Notes under the pieces: model-generated
Told to the model about the DNA's origin: nothing
What the model saw: the letters and a program-made list of their open reading frames with translations, nothing else
The model's database searches: none
Translations under genes and position numbers: made by a program
Assembly: GCF_003121625.1 (NCBI RefSeq)
Contig: NZ_QDDJ01000006.1
Coordinates: 230,847 to 294,846, forward strand
Origin: Ornithinimicrobium cavernae
Lineage (GTDB): Bacteria > Actinomycetota > Actinomycetes > Actinomycetales > Dermatophilaceae
Reading direction: 5' to 3'
Length of the DNA: 64,000 nt
In this document: positions 9,051 through 18,031 of the stretch, in pieces
Position numbering within the stretch: position 1 is the stretch's first letter
Layout: every line of letters begins with the position of its first letter

Positions 9051-10250
9051 TCAGTGGTCGGCAGCCGCCCGGCCCATCCGCTCGACGGCCTCGGTGAGGA
9101 TCGCCTGCGACGTCGCGAGGTTGAGCCGCACGTGGCCGGACCCGCCCGTCCCGAAGGCGGTGCCGGCGCTCAGCCCGACCTTCGCGGTGGCCGCGAACAT
9201 CGCGGCCGGGCCGACGCTCAGCGACACCAGCCCCGGCTCGAGCGGTGGGTCCTCGATGCCCAGCCCACGGCAGTCCAGCCACGCCAGGTAGGTCGCGTCC
9301 GGCACGCGGTAGCCGACCCGGGGCAGGTGCTCGGCGAGCAGGTCGGCGAGCAGGTGGCGGTTGCCGTCGAGACCCTCCAGGAGGGCGTCCAGCCAGATGC
9401 CGCCGTCGCGGTAGGCGGCGACGTGCGCCTGCACCGCGAGGTGGCTCGCCCCGTGCCCCACCTCCTCCGGCAGCCGTGCCAGGTCCCCCCACGCCTCGGG
9501 CCCGGCGAGCGCCAGGGCGCTCTTGAGGCCGGCGAGGTTCCAGCCCTTGGAGGCGGACATCATCGACATCCCGCGCTCGCCGCCGGGCACGCTGAGGTAG
9601 GGCACGAACGTGTGGCCGCTGTAGACCAGCGGTGCGTGGATCTCGTCGGCCACGACCCGGACCCCGTGCTCCTCCGCGAGGGCGGCCACCGCCTCGAGCT
9701 CGCTGGCGGTGTGCAGGGTGCCGGTCGGGTTGTGCGGGCTGCAGAGCAGGTATGCCGCTCGCCGGCCTCCCGCGGTCGCCTCACCGAAGGCGCGGGCCAG
9801 GTCATCGAGGTCGAGACGGAGCTCCGGTGTCAGGGGTGACTCGACGATGCGCCGGTCCATGCTGCGCACAAAGGCGTAGAACGGCGGGTACACCGGGCAG
9901 TTGACGACCACGTTGTCCCCGGGACCGGTGACGAGCCGGAGCAGCTCGGTGACCCCGATCATCACGTCCGGCACGATCGCGGTGTGCTCGGTGTCGGGCG
10001 TCCAGCCCCACCGGTCGACGGCGAAGGAGGCAAGGGCCTCCGCATAGTCCTGCCCTGAGGCCACGTAGCCGGTGTCCCCGCGGTGCATGGCGTCGACGAC
10101 GGCGCGGACCACGGGCTCGGCCAGGACCGAGTCCTGCTCGGCGACCCAGAGGGGCAGGACGTCGGGTGGGAAGGCCCGCCACTTCACGCTGGTGCGCTGC
10201 TCGCGCAGGTCTGCCTCGGTGAGCTGTTCCAGGGGGTTGGCCACGGTCAT
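9051..10250 (-). CDS. MalY/PatB-type PLP aminotransferase (probable cystathionine beta-lyase)
   Basis: The 399-residue fold type I PLP enzyme has VKWRAFPPDVLPLWVAEQD at the N-terminus, matching the 'W..mD' entry motif of the MalY/PatB group. It also has NCPVYPPFY, the CSPHNPTGT loop, the VVADEIHAPL strand and the PLP lysine in SASKGWNLAGLK. The C-terminal GTGGSGHVRLNLAT holds the carboxylate-binding Arg. Such enzymes cleave cystathionine or other cysteine S-conjugates to homocysteine or thiol, pyruvate and ammonia. The closeness to cysK-cysE fits sulfur amino-acid metabolism. A non-lyase aminotransferase role cannot be excluded. Confidence 0.85.
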   Translation of the reverse strand: MTVANPLEQLTEADLREQRTSVKWRAFPPDVLPLWVAEQDSVLAEPVVRAVVDAMHRGDTGYVASGQDYAEALASFAVDRWGWTPDTEHTAIVPDVMIGVTELLRLVTGPGDNVVVNCPVYPPFYAFVRSMDRRIVESPLTPELRLDLDDLARAFGEATAGGRRAAYLLCSPHNPTGTLHTASELEAVAALAEEHGVRVVADEIHAPLVYSGHTFVPYLSVPGGERGMSMMSASKGWNLAGLKSALALAGPEAWGDLARLPEEVGHGASHLAVQAHVAAYRDGGIWLDALLEGLDGNRHLLADLLAEHLPRVGYRVPDATYLAWLDCRGLGIEDPPLEPGLVSLSVGPAAMFAATAKVGLSAGTAFGTGGSGHVRLNLATSQAILTEAVERMGRAAADH

Positions 10251-10325
10251 GGGACCAGGTTAGCGAGGGTGCGGGGGCTGCACCGCGGGGGTGGCTGACC
10301 TGCACGGATGTCCGTGCGCGCTGGG

Positions 10326-10408
10326 CGGAGGGTGTGGGATTTGAACCCACGGACGTTTCCGTCGGGCGCTTTCAAGGCGCCTGCACTCGGCCACTATGCG
10401 AACCCTCC
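10326..10408 (-). tRNA. tRNA-Ser(TGA)
   Basis: On the minus strand a 7-bp acceptor stem (GGAGGGT/ACCCTCC), the D-loop with GTGGCCGAGTG, the anticodon loop CTTGAAA (anticodon TGA), a variable arm with CGGAAACG typical of serine tRNAs and the T-arm GTGGGTTCAAATCCCAC are all present. Discriminator G; CCA is not encoded. It reads UCA codons. Confidence 0.97.
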
Positions 10409-10846
10409 ATGAGCCGGGCCGGAGGCCGGCTCGTCCCCTATTGTCCCATTCCCCCCGCCGCACGTGCGAACGGCCGGCGAGCTACGGCATACCGCTGCCG
10501 TGCAGCCGGCGCCCAGGCGACCGCCAGCAGGCGGCTGACTCCTGACTGACAGCCAGGTAGCGAGCGGGTGACCGCAGGGTCAGGATCGTCTCAGGGGCTG
10601 GTCAATATCGCGACTACCTGCGCAGATGCGGGTGGAAGGGGGCCTGTGCAAAGGCGACTTTTGGTTCAGATGCTGCTACCGTTCATGTGGTTGCAGTTGC
10701 AGTTCCTCGCAGGTCGAGCATGAGTCACGCCCCAGGGCACGACAGATGGTCAGCAGGTCGGGCATGGTCCCGGTAGTGGGGGGTTTCATCTCAGCCGGCC
10801 CCCGCGAGGTGCGGGGGTTGATCGCACAGCAGAGAGAGATTGTCCC
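10409..10846. other. 438-base region without a gene: tRNA promoter side and long cspA leader
   Basis: No coding frame here has a convincing start, RBS and codon pattern. The right part is probably the long 5' leader of the cold-shock gene, which is usual for that family. It contains a strong hairpin, CCCCCGC (10799-10805) with GCGGGGG (10811-10817), ending about 30 bases before the start codon. The centre is less GC-rich, around TTTTGGTTCAGATGCTGCTACC, and could hold the promoter, but I cannot fix the -35 and -10. Confidence 0.4.
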
Positions 10847-11050
10847 ATGGCACAGGGAACCGTGAAGTGGTTCAACGCGGAAAAGGGCTTCGGCTTCATC
10901 GCGCAGGATGGCGGTGGCCCGGACGTGTTCGTCCACTACTCGGCCATCGAGAGCAACGGCTACAAGTCCCTCGAGGAGGCCCAGCGGGTCGAGTTCGAGG
11001 TCACGCAGAGCCCCAAGGGCCCGCAGGCCGAGGCTGTCCGCCCGGTCTGA
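10847..11050 (+). CDS. Cold-shock protein, CspA family
   Basis: The 67-residue product is a single cold-shock domain with both RNA-binding motifs: GFGFI (RNP1, in [11 protein letters not shown]) and VFVHYSAI (RNP2). It begins [10 protein letters not shown] as almost all members do. It binds single-stranded RNA/DNA and melts secondary structure at low temperature or in growth transitions. The start has a GA-rich stretch (GAGAGAG) upstream. A long leader with a hairpin near the ribosome site suggests post-transcriptional control; a perfect terminator follows 40 bases after the stop. Confidence 0.96.
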   Translation: MAQGTVKWFNAEKGFGFIAQDGGGPDVFVHYSAIESNGYKSLEEAQRVEFEVTQSPKGPQAEAVRPV

Positions 11051-11090
11051 GAGCAGATCGGCGGCTGATCCTCAGCCACCAAGCCTGAGC

Positions 11091-11124
11091 GAGGCCCCCG
11101 AGTCCTGTTGGACTCGGGGGCCTC
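11091..11124 (+). terminator. Hairpin terminator after the cold-shock gene
   Basis: A perfect 15-bp stem GAGGCCCCCGAGTCC/GGACTCGGGGGCCTC closes a TGTT tetraloop 40 bases after the stop codon. Confidence 0.88.
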
Positions 11125-11154
11125 GTCATGTCCGGGGGCCTTGGCCGCTCACGG

Positions 11155-11330
11155 CTCTGCAGAAGGTGTCGTATGCGACGTCAGGTGCAGAGCGCTGCGG
11201 CGGGGGTCAGCGCACGGTTCTGCAGAAGGTGTCGTATGCGACGTCAGGTGCAGAGCGCTGCGGCGGGGGTCAGCACACGGCTCTGCAGAAGGTGTCGTAT
11301 GCGACGTCAGGTGCAGAGCGCTGCGGCGCC
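11155..11330. repeat. Tandem hairpin array, 63-bp period, three copies
   Basis: Copies begin at 11155, 11218 and 11281 and are nearly identical. Each unit carries outer arms CTCTGCA/TGCAGAG (TTCTGCA in copy 2) around an inner palindrome GTCG-TATG-CGAC. The array lies between the cold-shock terminator and the 3' end of the convergent LCP gene. The copies abut without unique spacers. See the findings for the comparison with four other arrays. Confidence 0.85.
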
Positions 11331-11344
11331 GGCGGTCCCCTGCC

Positions 11345-13009
11345 TCAGCAGACGGTGCCGATCTCGGCCAGCTCGTCGGTCTCCGGGGTCGACGGTGCCT
11401 CGTCGGTGACCTCATCGGTCGGCTCCTCCGTCGTGGGCTCCTCGGTCGTCTCCTCCGCGGGGGACTCGGTGGCCTCCCCGGAGTCGCCGGCCTCGGCGGT
11501 CGGCTCGGGCTGCGGGTGCAGAGCCAGGTAGACCTCGCGGCGGATGCCGGTGTAGTCGGGGTCCACGGTGTTGGTGTTCTTGGCCGTGAACGGCAGGCTC
11601 TTCATGGTCCCGCTCTGCACGCGCTCAACCAGCTCGGCCCACGCGGGCAGCTCCGCCTGGTCGATGTCGACGGTGATGTTGTCGCCGGCGGCCGCCGCGA
11701 TGGCGGGGTAGCGCTGCAGCAGCGTGACGGGGTTGACCTGCTCGACGAGGGCGCCCACGACACAGCGCTGGCGCCGCATGCGGGAGAAGTCGTCCGTCGT
11801 CACCCTGGAGCGGGAGTACCACAGGGCCTCATGACCGTCGAGGTGCTGGGGGCCGAGCTCGATCCAGCCACTCTCGCTCCCCTCGATCAGCTGCGAGTTG
11901 CCGGCAGCGTCGGTCCACGTCTTGCCGCCGATCGGCACGCGCTCCTGCACGTTGATGTCCACGCCGCCCATGGCGTCGACCAGGGCCTCGAAGCCCTTGA
12001 GGTCGATGATCACCGTGTAGTGGATCGGCTGACCGATGATCGTGGAGATCACCTGACGGGTCGCTGTGCGTCCCGGGTTGGGGTCTCCGGCGAACCATCC
12101 AGGGTTCTCCTCGTGGAGGGCGACGGCGGCGGTCCAGATGCCGTTCATCAGACACTCGTCGCCACAGTCGTAGGCCGGGCCGTAGCGCTTGTACAGCGGG
12201 CTGTTCGTGGGGATCGGCACCTTCTGCAGGTTGCGCGGGATGCCGAAGAGCACCGAGTCGCCGGTCACCGTGTCGATGCTCGCGACGATCATGGAGTCGG
12301 TGCGCACGCCGTCGCGGTTGTCACCGGCGTCCGAGCCGAGCAGCAGCACGTTGACCCGGGGGAAGCTGGCCCACGGATCGGGGTGCTCCAGGTCGGGGCC
12401 GACCGAGGGCGAGCCGTCAGCGACGGGACGGTTCCCCGATCCGGTGAAGATGTCTTCGACCGCCCGGTTGTGGGCGTCGATGTAGCGCAGGCCCACCGCC
12501 GTGGGTGCCACGACCAACAGGCACATCAGGCCGGTGAAGGCCGTCAGACCGCCTCGTTGCGCGGGCGTCATCCGGCGTGGCCTGGCCGTGAGGGCAGTGA
12601 GCACGATGGAGCCGATCCAGATGAGGCCGCCCACGATGAGCACCGTGGCGAGGGTGCGCAGCACGTCGGGGCGGGCGGCCAGGTCGAGCGCGGAGCGGAA
12701 CGCGCCGTTCCTCATGAGATAGATCAGCACGCCGAGTGCCGAGCCGATGGCCAGGGCCAGCAGGGGTATGCCGATGAGCCGGCGGCGGGTGAGGACGAGG
12801 CCGGCGCCGGGGAGCACCGTCCCCAGGGCGGTCAGTCCGTAGGCGCGGCCCACGCCCTGGTTGGTCTGGGCAGCGAGGCGCGAGGCCCGGGTGCGGTGCG
12901 CCACGAAGGTGCCATCACCGGGCAGGCTCCCGCGCCGACCGTGCGCCTCGCCGGCGGGTCGGGTCCCACGGCGAGGAGCCTCGCCGCCGGGGTCGTTCTC
13001 GTTGGTCAT
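11345..13009 (-). CDS. LytR-CpsA-Psr (LCP) family cell-wall polymer ligase
   Basis: The 554-residue protein has a cytoplasmic Arg-rich N-terminus, about four membrane helices (residues ~60-195) and an extracellular LCP domain. That domain has NVLLLGSDAGDNRDGVRTDSM, the Arg/Asp set that binds the polyprenyl pyrophosphate, and later GIPRNL and WYSRSR motifs. LCP enzymes attach glycopolymers to peptidoglycan from lipid-linked precursors. An acidic Thr/Glu-rich tail ends in Cys. ATG 13009 is chosen over an upstream ATG at 13045 because GGAAGG lies six bases before it. It might attach the polysaccharide made further right, but LCP genes are common and no direct link is visible. Confidence 0.92.
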   Translation of the reverse strand: MTNENDPGGEAPRRGTRPAGEAHGRRGSLPGDGTFVAHRTRASRLAAQTNQGVGRAYGLTALGTVLPGAGLVLTRRRLIGIPLLALAIGSALGVLIYLMRNGAFRSALDLAARPDVLRTLATVLIVGGLIWIGSIVLTALTARPRRMTPAQRGGLTAFTGLMCLLVVAPTAVGLRYIDAHNRAVEDIFTGSGNRPVADGSPSVGPDLEHPDPWASFPRVNVLLLGSDAGDNRDGVRTDSMIVASIDTVTGDSVLFGIPRNLQKVPIPTNSPLYKRYGPAYDCGDECLMNGIWTAAVALHEENPGWFAGDPNPGRTATRQVISTIIGQPIHYTVIIDLKGFEALVDAMGGVDINVQERVPIGGKTWTDAAGNSQLIEGSESGWIELGPQHLDGHEALWYSRSRVTTDDFSRMRRQRCVVGALVEQVNPVTLLQRYPAIAAAAGDNITVDIDQAELPAWAELVERVQSGTMKSLPFTAKNTNTVDPDYTGIRREVYLALHPQPEPTAEAGDSGEATESPAEETTEEPTTEEPTDEVTDEAPSTPETDELAEIGTVC

Positions 13010-13151
13010 GCGTGCCTTCCACGGGATGTGTTCATTCTGTCGCACGCGTCCGGCCGGCTCCGGGATGCCGCGCGCGTGCCGGTGGTTTGGTGAAGCCGTC
13101 CCCCCACAGGTAGCCTGATCGGCGTTCCGCGACAGGGTATCCGGTGGGACT

Positions 13152-13242
13152 GGAGGCGTCGCCTAGTCTGGTCTATGGCGCCCGCCTGCTAAGCGGGTTT
13201 GGGGCTACAACCCCATCGAGGGTTCAAATCCCTCCGCCTCCG
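13152..13242 (+). tRNA. tRNA-Ser(GCT)
   Basis: Acceptor stem GGAGGCG/CGCCTCC, D-arm with GCCTAGTCTGG, anticodon loop CTGCTAA (anticodon GCT), a long variable arm (TTGGGGCTACAACCCC) and T-arm GAGGGTTCAAATCCCTC. Discriminator G, CCA not encoded. Reads AGC/AGU. Confidence 0.97.
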
Positions 13243-13282
13243 CCGCAGCGTGTCGCTCGCGACACGCCCCAGCAGTTGAGTC

Positions 13283-13315
13283 AGACCCTCGGGCAGCGTC
13301 CGGGGGTCTTTCTCG
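13283..13315 (+). terminator. Intrinsic terminator after tRNA-Ser(GCT)
   Basis: AGACCC (13283-13288) pairs with GGGTCT (13304-13309), followed by TTCTC, giving a stem-loop with a short pyrimidine tail 40 bases after the tRNA. It also lies at the end of the convergent small gene. Confidence 0.65.
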
Positions 13316-13319
13316 TCCC

Positions 13320-13547
13320 TCAGACGGGCTTGCCGCCACTGGGGTCGACGTCCTCCGGCGCGGGAGCCTCCTCCTCGGCGTCGGTTTGCTCCTTCTCCTG
13401 CTGGGCCTCTTCCGCCGCCCCGTGGAGCACGCGGTCCTCCATCTCGTCGACGAGGTCCGCGAGGTTGTTGCCGGGCGGCGCCGGTTCGTCGGCGGACAGC
13501 GGCACGCGGCCGGTGGTGCCGGTGGGCTCGGGTGACTCGATCATCAT
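13320..13547 (-). CDS. Small acidic hypothetical protein
   Basis: The 75-residue product is rich in Glu, Asp, Pro and Ala, with one likely amphipathic helix (NLADLVDEMEDRVLHGAAEE) and a disordered tail ending in DPSGGKPV. There is no membrane helix or known domain. AAGGAGA stands six bases before the ATG at 13547; an ATG follows immediately, so the start may be one codon later. The good RBS and the charge pattern suggest a real gene, possibly co-transcribed with pckG to its right, though a hairpin array lies between them. Confidence 0.55.
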   Translation of the reverse strand: MMIESPEPTGTTGRVPLSADEPAPPGNNLADLVDEMEDRVLHGAAEEAQQEKEQTDAEEEAPAPEDVDPSGGKPV

Positions 13548-13616
13548 CGGAATCTCCTTGGCATAGATCCCTCAATCGTCCCACCGCTTCCTGAGGCCTG
13601 CCTGCACGAATGGTGG

Positions 13617-13725
13617 GACCTGTCGAGGTGGGCGGACAGACCGACCCGGCGACTCGTCATACGAGAACGCAGGCCGCCAGAGGCGAACGGACAGACCGAC
13701 CCGGCGGCCCGTCATACGACAGGTC
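13617..13725. repeat. Intergenic array: outer inverted repeat around two direct repeats
   Basis: The 32-base unit starting CGGACAGACCGACCCGGCG and ending in CGTCATACGA occurs at 13633 and again 55 bases later at 13688. The pair is enclosed by GACCTGTCG (13617-13625) and CGACAGGTC (13717-13725), a perfect 9-bp inverted repeat. It lies between the small acidic gene and the 3' end of pckG, both on the minus strand, and may act as a terminator or transcript end. Confidence 0.7.
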
Positions 13726-13744
13726 GCCGGGCCGGCCACGACGA

Positions 13745-15565
13745 TCAGGTGAGGCGCTGGGTGAGGGTGTCCAGCTCGTCCTCGAGCTGCTGGGGGAGGG
13801 AGTCGCCGAACTTGTCGAACCACTCGCGGATCAGTGGCAGCTCGGCCCGCCACTCGTCGGCGTCGAAGGCCAGGGCCGCCGCCAGCTGCTCGGGGGTGAG
13901 GTCTAGGCCGGTGGCGTCGATGTCCTCGGGGCGCGGGGTGAACCCGATCGGGGTCTCCTCGGCGCCGGTGGAGCCCTCCAGGCGCTCCACGACCCACTTG
14001 AGCACGCGGGTGTTCTCGCCGAAGCCGGGCCAGGCGAAGCCGCCGTCGGCGTCCCGGCGGAACCAGTTGACCAGGTAGATCCTCGGCATCCGGGACTCGT
14101 CGTGCTGCTTGCCGACGTCCAGCCAGTGCCCGAGGTAGTCGCCGGCGTTGTAGCCGATGAACGGGAGCATGGCCATCGGGTCGCGGCGCACCACGCCGAC
14201 CTGACCGGTGGCTGCGGCGGTCGTCTCCGAGGAGAGCGTCGCCCCGAAGAACGTGCCGTGCTGCCAGTCGCGGGCCTCCGTGACCAGCGGGACCGTGGTC
14301 TTGCGCCGGCCGCCGAAGAGGATCGCCGAGATCGGGACGCCGTTGGGCTCGTGGTACTCGGGCGCCAGCGTGGGCAGCTGCTCGATGGGTGTGCAGAAGC
14401 GGCTGTTGGGGTGGGCGGCCGTGGTGCCCGCCTCGCCGTCGGCAGGGGTCCAGTCGTTGCCGTGCCAGTCGATCAGGTGCGCCGGCTCGTCCGCGGTCAT
14501 GCCCTCCCACCAGACGTCGCCGTCGTCGGTGCGCGCGACGTTGGTGAAGACCGAGTTGCCGCGCTCGATGGTCCGCATGGCGTTGGGGTTGGTGCCGTAA
14601 CCGGTGCCCGGCGCCACGCCGAACAGACCGAACTCCGGGTTGACGGCATACAGCCTGCCGTCCGCGCCGAACCGCATCCAGGCGATGTCGTCGCCGACCG
14701 TCTCCGCCCTCCAGCCGGGCAGCGTCGTCTCCAGCATCGCCAGGTTGGTCTTGCCGCAGGCCGACGGGAACGCCGCGGCGATGTAGTGGACCTTCCCCTC
14801 GGGGCTGGTGAGCTTGAGGATGAGCATGTGCTCGGCCATCCACCCCTCGTCGCGGGCGATGACCGAGGCGATGCGCAACGCGTAGCACTTCTTGCCCAGC
14901 AGGGCGTTGCCGCCGTAGCCGGAGCCGTAGGACCAGATCGCCCGCTCCTCGGGGAAGTGGACGATGTACTTGGTCTCGTTGCACGGCCAGGGCACATCGG
15001 CCTCACCCTCGGCGAGCGGCGCGCCCACAGAGTGCAGCCCCTTGACGTAGTCGGCCTGCAGCTCCTCCATCTTCTCCAGGACCGGCGTGCCGACGCGGGC
15101 CATGATGCGCATCGAGGCGACGACATAGGCGCTGTCGGTGATCTCCACGCCGAACATCGGCTGGTCGGCCTCGAGGTGCCCCATCACGAAGGGGATGACA
15201 TACATCGTCCGACCCGTCATGCAGCCGTCGAAGAGCGGCTCCAGGGTCGCCTTCATCTGTGCCGGGTCCATCCAGTTGTTGGTGTGTCCGGCGTCCTTCT
15301 CATCCACGGAGCAGATGTAGGTGCGGTCCTCAACGCGCGCGACGTCGTCGGGGTCGGAGGCGCAGTAGAAGGAGTTGGGCTTCTTGTCCTCGGCGAGCGG
15401 CACGAAGGTCCCCGCCTCGACCAGCTGGCCGTTGATCTCCCGGCTCTCCTCGGGGCTGCCGGTCACCCAGACCACCTGGTCCGGGCGGGTGTGGGCAGCC
15501 ACCTCCTCCACCCACGTCGCAAGCTCGGTATGACGGGTGGTCCCGTAGGTGCTGGTCATGGACAT
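13745..15565 (-). CDS. pckG: Phosphoenolpyruvate carboxykinase (GTP)
   Basis: The 606-residue enzyme converts oxaloacetate and GTP to phosphoenolpyruvate, GDP and CO2, the first step of gluconeogenesis. The length fits the GTP-dependent class. Visible signatures are the kinase-1a loop in [12 protein letters not shown] (near residue 270), the substrate loop [15 protein letters not shown] with the metal-binding Lys, the PEP-region Arg in [15 protein letters not shown], and [22 protein letters not shown]. The start [10 protein letters not shown] could also be the second Met. It is transcribed alone, toward the array at 13.6 kb. Confidence 0.97.
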   Translation of the reverse strand: MSMTSTYGTTRHTELATWVEEVAAHTRPDQVVWVTGSPEESREINGQLVEAGTFVPLAEDKKPNSFYCASDPDDVARVEDRTYICSVDEKDAGHTNNWMDPAQMKATLEPLFDGCMTGRTMYVIPFVMGHLEADQPMFGVEITDSAYVVASMRIMARVGTPVLEKMEELQADYVKGLHSVGAPLAEGEADVPWPCNETKYIVHFPEERAIWSYGSGYGGNALLGKKCYALRIASVIARDEGWMAEHMLILKLTSPEGKVHYIAAAFPSACGKTNLAMLETTLPGWRAETVGDDIAWMRFGADGRLYAVNPEFGLFGVAPGTGYGTNPNAMRTIERGNSVFTNVARTDDGDVWWEGMTADEPAHLIDWHGNDWTPADGEAGTTAAHPNSRFCTPIEQLPTLAPEYHEPNGVPISAILFGGRRKTTVPLVTEARDWQHGTFFGATLSSETTAAATGQVGVVRRDPMAMLPFIGYNAGDYLGHWLDVGKQHDESRMPRIYLVNWFRRDADGGFAWPGFGENTRVLKWVVERLEGSTGAEETPIGFTPRPEDIDATGLDLTPEQLAAALAFDADEWRAELPLIREWFDKFGDSLPQQLEDELDTLTQRLT

Positions 15566-15748
15566 GCTGGCGCTCCCGAATCCTGGCCGGCCACTCTGCC
15601 AGCCCTCGTAGCCAACCTAACGCTGCCCTGCTGGTGGGTCACGTCGGCCTCCTGGTGACTTCGATCACCAGGGCCAACCCTGATTTCGTGCGAGAGTGTG
15701 ACCTCCGGTATCGTGGTCCCTCGCAGCCGACGTCAGGTCGGCTGTCGT

Positions 15749-15821
15749 GCGCCCGTAGCTCAACGGATAGAGCATCTGACTACGGATCAGAAGGTTAGGG
15801 GTTCGAATCCCTTCGGGCGCG
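15749..15821 (+). tRNA. tRNA-Arg(ACG)
   Basis: Acceptor GCGCCCG/CGGGCGC, D-arm GCTCAACGGATAGAGC, anticodon loop CTACGGA (anticodon ACG), and T-arm AGGGGTTCGAATCCCTT. Discriminator G, no encoded CCA. The wobble A34 should be deaminated to inosine by TadA, whose gene is at 52.2 kb in this window. Confidence 0.97.
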
Positions 15822-15840
15822 CTCTGTGTTGAGACAGAAC

Positions 15841-15880
15841 GCGAACGCCTCCGGGATGCCGGGGGCGTTTCGCATTTTAC
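15841..15880 (+). terminator. Intrinsic terminator after tRNA-Arg
   Basis: GCGAACGCC-T-CCGG pairs with CCGG-GGGCGTTTCGC around a GATG loop and is followed by ATTTTACTCTT, the clearest T-rich tail of any terminator in this window. Confidence 0.85.
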
Positions 15881-15947
15881 TCTTCCCTTACCCGACCGTT
15901 GCCTGCCACACTGCACCGGTGATCGGTGCGGAACGCGTGGGGAACTC

Positions 15948-16934
15948 GTGGACCTCCTGACCTACGACGCGGCCGCGCTGCTCGCTGTGAGCTTCGGTGT
16001 CGGGATCGTGGTGGGTCTCACGGGGATGGGCGGCGGCGCCCTGATGACCCCGGCCCTCATCTTCCTGGGGATCCCGCCCACCACCGCGGTCGCCAACGAC
16101 CTCGTGGCCGCGGCGGCGAACAAGTCCGTGGGGGCCGCCGTGCACTGGAAGCACGGCTCACCCAACGTCAGGCTCGCACTGCTCCTCATCGCCGGTTCGG
16201 TGCCCTTTGCCTTCGCCGGAGCCTTCATCATCGACCGGATCGGGGCCGAGGAGAGCCAGCAGACCTTCGTCAGGATGGCGATCGGACTGGCCCTCCTGCT
16301 CACCTCAGCGACCTTCATCAGCCGGGTGTACTTCGAGCTACGCGGCTCCCGGCCGCCCGGCTCCGAGCCCAACCCCAGGCTCCGACCGCTCGCGACGCTG
16401 GCGGTCGGCATGCTCGGTGGACTGCTCGTCGGGATCACGAGCGTCGGGGCGGGCTCCCTGATCATGGTGAGCCTGCTGCTGCTCTACCCGACTCTCACCG
16501 CGGTGCGGCTCGTGGGCACCGATCTCCTCCAGGCGATCCCTCTCGTGCTGGCGGCCGCCTTCAGCCACGTCATCGTCACGGGCGTCACCTGGTCGATCCT
16601 GCTCCCGCTCCTGATCGGGGGGATGCCAGGGACCTACCTGGGCGCTCAGCTGGCGAGCTGGGTGCCGCCGGGAGTGATCCGGCGCGGCATCGCGATCGTG
16701 CTGACCCTGACGGGACTGGCCATGGTCGGGGTGCCTCCCGTGCTCGTGGGCATCCTCGGTGCGGCGATGGTGATCCTGGGGCCGCTGCTCTGGGGCGCCG
16801 TGCGACGAGCCCACGGCAGGCCCGCCTTCTACGGCGCGGTGTTCGGCAGGCACGAGTGGCCGGTGCGCTCTGCGCCGGAGCTCCAACCGAGGGCCCTGGC
16901 GGATTCAGAGGACCCCGTCGCTCCCGAGCCCTAG
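15948..16934 (+). CDS. TSUP-family (TauE/SafE) membrane transporter
   Basis: The 328-residue protein has about eight hydrophobic helices in two homologous halves. The first begins VGIVVGLTGMGGGALMTPAL and the second VGMLGGLLVGITSVGAGSL, the paired G-rich signatures of the TauE/SafE family. Members move small sulfur or organic anions (sulfite, sulfoacetate, sulfonates), often outward. GTG 15948 has GGGGAA upstream. The gene opens the surface-polysaccharide region, where two sulfotransferases occur, but no substrate can be read from the sequence. Confidence 0.87.
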   Translation: MDLLTYDAAALLAVSFGVGIVVGLTGMGGGALMTPALIFLGIPPTTAVANDLVAAAANKSVGAAVHWKHGSPNVRLALLLIAGSVPFAFAGAFIIDRIGAEESQQTFVRMAIGLALLLTSATFISRVYFELRGSRPPGSEPNPRLRPLATLAVGMLGGLLVGITSVGAGSLIMVSLLLLYPTLTAVRLVGTDLLQAIPLVLAAAFSHVIVTGVTWSILLPLLIGGMPGTYLGAQLASWVPPGVIRRGIAIVLTLTGLAMVGVPPVLVGILGAAMVILGPLLWGAVRRAHGRPAFYGAVFGRHEWPVRSAPELQPRALADSEDPVAPEP

Positions 16935-16943
16935 ACTGCGCGA

Positions 16944-17948
16944 GTGGCAAGCTCTCACGACTCGCGTCGGTCCCGGGCAGACAGAAGGCCGCCGCGCGCG
17001 CTGGTCGCAGCGTTCGTCCTCGGTTGTGCCCTCACTGCCCTGACGTCGTGCGCGGAGAGTGACGGAGGTCCGGGAGGGCGGGTCGGCGCCACCGAGGCCG
17101 ACCGGGTCACCGCGACGGGTCCGGAGGAGGCGGTCTCGACCACCGGTCCCGCACCTGCGACCACACCGTCGTCGGATGCGGCAACCTCGACTCCACCCAC
17201 TCCTGCCAGCGAATCCGACCCCACGGCCTCGCCCGAAGTGGACCTGCGCATCCGCCAGGACGCGCTCGCCGGGGACCTGCTCGGGTCGCACCTGGCGCAG
17301 TTCGGCGGAGTGGATATCGAGGTGAGCATCGCCACGCTGGAGGGTGGGCACATCCGTCTCGCCGAGGGGCGGTCCGATGATCTCAGCCTGCGGATGCCGG
17401 AGTTCGTACCCGACGGCCCGTATCCTCGGGCCGTCGTCGCCATCACGACCACGGACACGTCACCTGATGCGCTCGCCCCGGGTGACGCTGACTTCAGGTT
17501 CGGCATCGACTTCTGGGTGGACCCCGTCTCGGCGGACCGCAAACTCGACAACGGCGACAACATGCTCCAGCGAGGGCTCGCCTCCGACCCCAGCCAGTTC
17601 AAGCTGGAGCTCGACCGCGGGAGGCCCAACTGCCGGATCGCGGGGTCGGCGGGTGCGGTGGAGGTGAGGGCGCAGGAGAAGGTCGTTCCCGAGCGCTGGT
17701 ACCGCGCTGAGTGCTCGCGGCGGGGAGACGACGTCGTCCTGACCGTGACGGAGTTCCACCAGGGCAGCGATCCCGGCCAGAGTGTGACCACGGGGCACGG
17801 CGCGACAGGCACCGTGGCCTGGACTCGGCCGGAGATCCCGTTGGCACTGGGCGGGAAGCTGGCAGCGAACGGGGCCGTCATCCGTTCGGCAACGGATCAG
17901 TTCAACGGCCGGCTCGCGAATCCGGAGCTCATCATCGACCTTGCTTGA
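16944..17948 (+). CDS. Lipoprotein with beta-rich C-terminal domain
   Basis: The 334-residue product has an Arg-rich start, a hydrophobic helix and lipobox LTSC (Cys 36), then a long Thr/Pro/Ser linker to about residue 95. The C-terminal ~230 residues are predicted beta-rich and end in RSATDQFNGRLANPELIIDL, which resembles LamG/concanavalin-like sandwiches; this is a weak match. It starts 9 bases after the TSUP gene, so they are likely co-transcribed, and the GT2 gene follows 83 bases later. A surface carbohydrate-binding role is possible. Confidence 0.7.
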   Translation: MASSHDSRRSRADRRPPRALVAAFVLGCALTALTSCAESDGGPGGRVGATEADRVTATGPEEAVSTTGPAPATTPSSDAATSTPPTPASESDPTASPEVDLRIRQDALAGDLLGSHLAQFGGVDIEVSIATLEGGHIRLAEGRSDDLSLRMPEFVPDGPYPRAVVAITTTDTSPDALAPGDADFRFGIDFWVDPVSADRKLDNGDNMLQRGLASDPSQFKLELDRGRPNCRIAGSAGAVEVRAQEKVVPERWYRAECSRRGDDVVLTVTEFHQGSDPGQSVTTGHGATGTVAWTRPEIPLALGGKLAANGAVIRSATDQFNGRLANPELIIDLA

Positions 17949-18031
17949 GGCCCTTCCGGTCGGGCGAGTTCCACGCTACGGTCACAGCACTATCGACGGC
18001 CGCGAGCGCTGGCGCCAGGAAGGGTAGATCA

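Noticed and set aside
10676..10936. Minus-strand 86-residue frame across the cold-shock leader and start
   Set aside because: It overlaps the conserved start of the cold-shock gene antisense, has no ribosome site and no similarity.
11108..13093. Very long plus-strand open frame opposite the LCP gene
   Set aside because: It runs antisense through a recognisable LCP protein and the tandem array, has no domain pattern, and is a typical shadow frame of high-GC third-position bias.
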